Source: Mycolicibacterium iranicum (GTDB taxonomy: Bacteria > Actinomycetota > Actinomycetes > Mycobacteriales > Mycobacteriaceae). Taken from it: a stretch of 64,000 nt of DNA. Each line of letters starts with the position of its first letter. Position 1 is the first letter of the stretch. The notes under the pieces are model-generated. The model saw only the letters and a program-made list of their open reading frames with translations. It was not told where the DNA came from and ran no database searches. The DNA lies in assembly GCF_002101705.1 (NCBI RefSeq), contig NZ_LQPC01000018.1:1-64000 (forward strand), given 5' to 3'. Positions 58,658-64,000 of the stretch are shown here, piece after piece. A program made the translations under genes and the position numbers.

Positions 58658-59336
58658 AGTCGCGGGCCGCGGCGAGGAGACCGTCGCCGAGCGGGATCAG
58701 CACCGGCGTCAAACGCTCGTCTTCGGCGATCAGGCGCGCCGCCTCGCGGACTGCGGCCACCTCGTTGTCCTTGGCGGCGGCGTCGCCGGCTCGTCCGCCG
58801 AGCGCAGCGCGGTGGACGACGATGGCTCCGCCCTCGCGCAGCAGACGCACACCTTCGACCACGAACTGCGGTTGATCGGCGGGTTCGGCGTCGATGAAGA
58901 CCAGATCGTAGGACTCGTCGGCCAGTCTGGTCAGGACTTCCTGAGCGCGCCCGCTGATAAGCCGCGTCCGGCCCGGTCCGACACCGGCCTCGCTGAACGC
59001 CTGCTTGGCGATGCGCTGATGCTCGGGTTCGACGTCGATCGTGGTCAGCACGCCGTCCTCGCGCATGCCGGACAGCAGCCACAGCCCGCTGACCCCCGCC
59101 CCGGTGCCTACTTCGACCACTGCTTTCGCGCCGGTGAGTTTGGCGAGCACGCACAGCAGCGCACCCACGGCCGGGGTCACCGCGCCCGCCCCGATATCGA
59201 CTGCACGTTCGCGCGCGGCCGCGACGATGGCGTCCTCGGAGATCGAGTGTTCGGCATGGTTGACGATCGCTTCCGCCTGGCTTGCCCGCGCGGTGGCATC
59301 GCCGGAGCCGGCTCCGGGCTCATCGGTGCTGGCCAT
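58656..59336 (-). CDS. O-methyltransferase (Rv1220c-like)
   Basis: A 226-residue caffeoyl-CoA-type O-methyltransferase. SAM motif [19 protein letters not shown], metal-site residues in [13 protein letters not shown] and a late VVHRAALGG. It matches Rv1220c in length and position, divergent from sigE. ATG at 59336 is used; codons upstream to 59405 have no ribosome site. The acceptor is unknown. Its stop lies in a tandem repeat. Confidence 0.87.
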   Translation of the reverse strand: MASTDEPGAGSGDATARASQAEAIVNHAEHSISEDAIVAAARERAVDIGAGAVTPAVGALLCVLAKLTGAKAVVEVGTGAGVSGLWLLSGMREDGVLTTIDVEPEHQRIAKQAFSEAGVGPGRTRLISGRAQEVLTRLADESYDLVFIDAEPADQPQFVVEGVRLLREGGAIVVHRAALGGRAGDAAAKDNEVAAVREAARLIAEDERLTPVLIPLGDGLLAAARD

Positions 59337-59442
59337 GCCCGCAGCGTAGAGCCAAGCCCGGTCGCCGGCAGCAGCGACACGCCCGCTGCCCTCAGCCAGG
59401 ATCACAGCTGTTTTCGCTGGTGAAAAAAAGGGTAGCGCTGTT

Positions 59443-59459
59443 TCTCAGGAAATGTTCAG
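59443..59459 (+). promoter_or_regulatory. Possible MprA-like site upstream of sigE
   Basis: TCTCAG (59443-59448) and TGTTCAG (59453-59459) form two loose direct repeats 45-60 bp upstream of the sigE ATG. In M. tuberculosis, sigE is activated by the MprAB two-component system, whose sites are imperfect direct repeats containing CTCAG. The match is short, so this is tentative. Confidence 0.3.
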
Positions 59460-59503
59460 TTTGCTCATATGCCTGCCATACGCGTACAGGAGACGGTGAT
59501 CGC

Positions 59504-60304
59504 ATGACAGACGGCGCGTCCAGCGCACGCATCGACACCGCACGCCCGGGGAACAACGCCGAGCCCGGTCGCGTTGTGGATTTCAAGCGGTCGCCGTCAA
59601 TTGACCGCCATCACGATCTGGAGGATCCGACGACCACCTCGACCGGTCCCACGACCGTCAATGCCCCCGTGACCATGGCACATCTGGAGCAGTACACCGA
59701 CGCCGAGTGGGTGGAGCCGAGCGACGAGCTGACCGGTACGGCGGTCTTCGACGCCACCGGTGACATCGCGGCCATGCCGAGCTGGGACGAACTCGTCCGC
59801 CAGCACGCCGACCGCGTCTACCGGCTGGCCTACCGGCTCTCCGGTAACCAGCATGACGCGGAGGACCTGACGCAGGAGACGTTCATTCGCGTCTTCCGTT
59901 CGGTGCAGAACTATCAGCCGGGCACCTTCGAGGGCTGGTTGCACCGCATCACGACCAACCTATTCCTCGACATGGTGCGCCGACGCGGCCGCATCCGGAT
60001 GGAAGCGCTGCCCGAGGACTACGATCGCGTGCCCGCCGACGAGCCGAACCCCGAGCAGATCTACCACGATTCGCGCCTGGGTCCGGATCTGCAGGCGGCG
60101 TTGGACTCGTTAGCGCCTGAATTCCGCGCTGCCGTGGTCCTCTGTGACATCGAAGGTCTGTCCTACGAGGAGATCGGCGCGACGCTGGGCGTCAAACTCG
60201 GCACCGTCCGCAGCCGCATCCACCGCGGCCGGCAGGCGCTGCGCGAATACCTGGCGCGGCATTCGGATGCCGGCAGTATCCGCGACGCGGCCCAATCCGC
60301 CTGA
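59504..60304 (+). CDS. sigE: ECF RNA polymerase sigma factor SigE
   Basis: A 266-residue ECF sigma factor. Region 2 (about 100-165) contains [26 protein letters not shown] in part and [17 protein letters not shown]; region 4 has [31 protein letters not shown] in part. A long N-terminal extension of about 85 residues is typical of mycobacterial SigE, which has several start sites. ATG at 59504 follows AGGAGA. It directs the envelope, heat and detergent stress response and is held inactive by RseA, encoded next. Confidence 0.95.
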   Translation: MTDGASSARIDTARPGNNAEPGRVVDFKRSPSIDRHHDLEDPTTTSTGPTTVNAPVTMAHLEQYTDAEWVEPSDELTGTAVFDATGDIAAMPSWDELVRQHADRVYRLAYRLSGNQHDAEDLTQETFIRVFRSVQNYQPGTFEGWLHRITTNLFLDMVRRRGRIRMEALPEDYDRVPADEPNPEQIYHDSRLGPDLQAALDSLAPEFRAAVVLCDIEGLSYEEIGATLGVKLGTVRSRIHRGRQALREYLARHSDAGSIRDAAQSA

Positions 60305-60397
60305 CGTTCGCGCGATGCGGCGCAGCATGCCGCGCTACATTCGAAGGGAAGACTTCCGACTGGGCAGGCTGCACGACACCGACTGGAGAGGAGCTGG

Positions 60398-60796
60398 GTG
60401 GTGTTCGATCCCGGACATGCATTCCGCCGAGCGTTCTCCTGGCTCCCGTCGCAGTTTGCTTCGCAAAGCGACGCCCCGGTGGGTCCCCGTCAGTTCGGCT
60501 CCACCGAACACCTCTCCACCGAGGCCATCGCCGCATTCGCCGACGGTGAGCTCCGCATGACCGCGCACCTTCGCGCCGCCCATCACCTGTCCCTGTGCCA
60601 AGAGTGCGCAATGGAGGTCGACGCGCAGCGGCAGGCACGCGAGGCGCTGCGGGATTCCTGCCCGGTTGCCATGCCGAGTTCTTTGCTGGGACTGCTCTCC
60701 CAGATCCCGAACCACACCCCGGTGGATGTGCAGGATTCAACCGAATCCGCGCAGTTGGCTGACGGCGCGGAGCGCGCCCGTCGCAAGCGCCGGTAG
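60398..60796 (+). CDS. rseA: Anti-sigma factor RseA
   Basis: A 132-residue anti-sigma factor of the zinc-associated type. The HxxxCxxC motif is seen in HHLSLCQECAMEV (about 62-74), with the upstream ST-x-AIAAFADGEL that contacts the sigma factor. It has no membrane segment, so it is cytoplasmic. The start is one of two adjacent GTG codons (60398, 60401) after GGAGAGGAG. It inhibits SigE until oxidised or degraded. Position matches Rv1222. Confidence 0.93.
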   Translation: MVFDPGHAFRRAFSWLPSQFASQSDAPVGPRQFGSTEHLSTEAIAAFADGELRMTAHLRAAHHLSLCQECAMEVDAQRQAREALRDSCPVAMPSSLLGLLSQIPNHTPVDVQDSTESAQLADGAERARRKRR

Positions 60797-60859
60797 GGTA
60801 GATGCAAAGCTGACCGTCGAGGTATGGCGGCGATTGCTGGCACCTCGACACGAGGGTGA

Positions 60860-62368
<1,509 letters not shown>

Positions 62369-62370
62369 CA

Positions 62371-62817
62371 ATGTTCGCCAATGTCGGCTGGGGCGAGATG
62401 CTGGTCCTGGTGATCGCGGGTCTAGTGATCCTGGGACCCGAGCGGTTGCCCGGTGCCATCCGCTGGACGGCGGGGGCGGTGCGCCAGGCGCGCGACTACG
62501 TGACAGGCGCGACGAGCCAGTTGCGTGAGGATCTGGGCCCGGACTTCGACGATCTGCGGGAGCCGCTGTCAGAACTGCAGAAGCTGCGGGGCATGACTCC
62601 GCGCGCGGCGCTGACCAAGCACCTTCTCGACGGCGACGACTCGATCTTCACCGGGAAGTTCGACTCGCCCCGCGCGGGACAGAACGGTCAGAGCGGGTCG
62701 GAGAAGCCGGACGAGAAGCCACAGTCCGGACCCGGGCCCGCGCCGGTCAAACAGTCGCCGCCAGTCAAACAACCGGAGCCGTCTGGTTCGACGCCGTTCG
62801 ACACCGACGCGACTTAG
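62371..62817 (+). CDS. tatB: Twin-arginine translocase subunit TatB
   Basis: A 148-residue TatB. The N-terminal membrane helix ([27 protein letters not shown] in part) has the conserved Glu and the GPERLP hinge, followed by the amphipathic helix and a disordered Pro/Lys tail. It forms the substrate-binding complex with TatC (elsewhere). It starts 2 bp after htrA stops and converges on mrp with a 4-bp overlap. Confidence 0.94.
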   Translation: MFANVGWGEMLVLVIAGLVILGPERLPGAIRWTAGAVRQARDYVTGATSQLREDLGPDFDDLREPLSELQKLRGMTPRAALTKHLLDGDDSIFTGKFDSPRAGQNGQSGSEKPDEKPQSGPGPAPVKQSPPVKQPEPSGSTPFDTDAT

Positions 62818-63944
62818 CGGCCTGCGGGGTCGAGGCCCAGCGACATTCCGGCGAGGCCGCGCTTGCGGCTCGACAGAGCGTCGGCGATCTTGCGGAGCTC
62901 CTTGCCCGCAGCCGAATCGGGTGCGCTGAGCACGAGCGGGACACCCGAGTCGCCGGCGGCCACCAGCTCGGGATCGAGCGGAACCTGACCCAGCAGCGGC
63001 ACCTCGGCGCCGACGGAACGCGACAGGCTGTCCGCGACGTGCCGACCGCCACCCTCGCCGAACATCTTGATGACCGGCCCGTCGACCATGTTCTCCACGA
63101 CGCCGGCAATGCGCTGGCGCGTCTGCAACGCGATCGCGCCCGCACGCTCTGCGACCTCGGCGGCCGCCAGCTGCGGGGTGGTGACCACGAGGATCTCGGC
63201 ACCGGGGATGAGCTGGGCGACCGAGATCGCGATGTCGCCCGTGCCCGGGGGAAGATCCAGCAGCAGCACGTCCAGGTCGCCCCAGTACACGTCGGCGAGG
63301 AACTGCTGAAGTGCCCGGTGCAGCATCGGTCCGCGCCACACCACCGGTGTGTTGCCTTGGGTGAACATCGCGATGGAGATCACCCGCACCTCGTGTGAGA
63401 CGGGCGGCAAAATCATCGAATCGACCTGGGTGGGCCGGTCGGTGGTGCCCATCATCCTGGGTACGGAGTGGCCGTAGATGTCGGCGTCGAGGAGCCCGAC
63501 GGACAGGCCGCGGGCGGCCATGGCGGCGGCCAGGTTCACGGTGACACTCGACTTGCCGACCCCGCCTTTGCCGGATGCGACCGCGTAGACCCGGGTAAGC
63601 GACCCCGGTTGTGCGAACGGGATCACGGGTTCGCGGGAATCGCCGCGCAGCTGCTTGCGCAACTCGGCTCGCTGCTCGTCGTTCATCACGTCGAGGGTCA
63701 CCTTGACCGAGCCGGTGCCGGGCACGTCCTGCACGGCGCGTGTCACCCGGTCGGAGATCTCCGTCTTTTTCGGACAGGCCGCCGTGGTCAGGTACACCTC
63801 GACGTGAACCGAGGAGTCGGCTTCGACGGTCACGTTCTTGACCATGCCGACTTCGGTGATCGGCCGCCGAAGCTCGGGGTCGATGACCTTGTTCAGCGCA
63901 GCGCGCGCGGCTGCTTCCAGGTCTGTCGGAGTTGAGGACATCAC
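62814..63944 (-). CDS. mrp: Iron-sulfur cluster carrier-type ATPase Mrp (ApbC/Nbp35 family)
   Basis: A 376-residue P-loop protein. The N-terminal MIP18/DUF59 domain (about 1-100) precedes a ParA-like ATPase with Walker [18 protein letters not shown] and [14 protein letters not shown]. The CxxC motif, which in E. coli ApbC follows the ENM segment (here [19 protein letters not shown]), is absent, as in other actinobacterial Mrp proteins. It may bind clusters differently or serve in another assembly role. Matches Rv1229c. The first 56 bases of the region beyond its start hold nothing identified. Confidence 0.9.
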   Translation of the reverse strand: MMSSTPTDLEAAARAALNKVIDPELRRPITEVGMVKNVTVEADSSVHVEVYLTTAACPKKTEISDRVTRAVQDVPGTGSVKVTLDVMNDEQRAELRKQLRGDSREPVIPFAQPGSLTRVYAVASGKGGVGKSSVTVNLAAAMAARGLSVGLLDADIYGHSVPRMMGTTDRPTQVDSMILPPVSHEVRVISIAMFTQGNTPVVWRGPMLHRALQQFLADVYWGDLDVLLLDLPPGTGDIAISVAQLIPGAEILVVTTPQLAAAEVAERAGAIALQTRQRIAGVVENMVDGPVIKMFGEGGGRHVADSLSRSVGAEVPLLGQVPLDPELVAAGDSGVPLVLSAPDSAAGKELRKIADALSSRKRGLAGMSLGLDPAGR

Positions 63945-64000
63945 CCGCGAGTCTAGGCTGCGGTGTCGTCAAGACCCGAATTCGGGAGTGCGCTCAGCCG

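Overview
The window is a high-GC actinobacterial chromosome segment, most probably from a rapidly growing Mycolicibacterium. The right half (from about 32.5 kb) follows, as far as I recall it, the order of the Mycobacterium tuberculosis Rv1193-Rv1229c neighbourhood: fadD36, dapD, dapE, a LOG protein, fadD6, folP2, gpgS, tag, glgM/glgC, the Rv1216c-Rv1219c exporter block, an O-methyltransferase, sigE-rseA-htrA-tatB and mrp. A class IV aminotransferase at 38.4 kb closely resembles the (R)-amine transaminase known from M. vanbaalenii, which points to that clade. Assignments come from reading the translations and from memory of families; no search was run.

Layout. (1) 1-77: end of an insertion sequence with three phased 13-bp repeats that cuts off an AtuA-family gene. 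(2) 78-9.5 kb: a minus-strand catabolic operon (AtuA remnant, 2-hydroxyacid dehydrogenase, RraA-type aldolase, ThDP enzyme, GlcD-type oxidase, CitMHS transporter) divergent from a two-component system. (3) 9.8-18.4 kb: accessory genes (exported peptide, carboxylesterase, metallo-hydrolase with XRE regulator, methyltransferase, DUF1684, XRE-cupin regulator, FAH hydrolase, YceI, GH16-like protein). (4) 18.7-25.1 kb: fdxC-dapC, a LysR regulator divergent from a fused PutA, and an exported protein. (5) 25.3-32.0 kb: the main accessory island, a TetR regulator divergent from six tightly packed genes: an atypical HAD protein, a sedoheptulose 7-phosphate cyclase, an O-methyltransferase, an MysC-like ATP-grasp ligase, a D-Ala-D-Ala-ligase-like ATP-grasp enzyme and a TauD-type dioxygenase. 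This is a mycosporine-like amino acid (UV sunscreen) pathway with two unusual components. (6) 32-64 kb: the conserved mycobacterial backbone described above, interrupted by the transporter/(R)-amine transaminase operon.

How it works together. In the island, sedoheptulose 7-phosphate is predicted to be cyclised, methylated to 4-deoxygadusol, joined to one amino acid by MysC and a second by the MysD-like ligase, then probably oxidised by the TauD enzyme; the TetR protein probably acts at a 23-bp palindrome in the divergent promoter. On the right, DapC/DapD/DapE feed lysine and peptidoglycan synthesis, GlgC/GlgM make maltose-1-phosphate for alpha-glucan, GpgS starts methylglucose lipopolysaccharide, and SigE-RseA-HtrA handle envelope stress.

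Non-coding structure. A family of GC-rich inverted repeats occurs four times (18.4, 34.0, 34.7, 58.5 kb); a second hairpin family follows dapC and fadD6. The only gene-free stretch over 300 bases is 18367-18688, which holds one repeat copy and an inverted repeat upstream of fdxC. I saw no tRNA, rRNA or CRISPR array.
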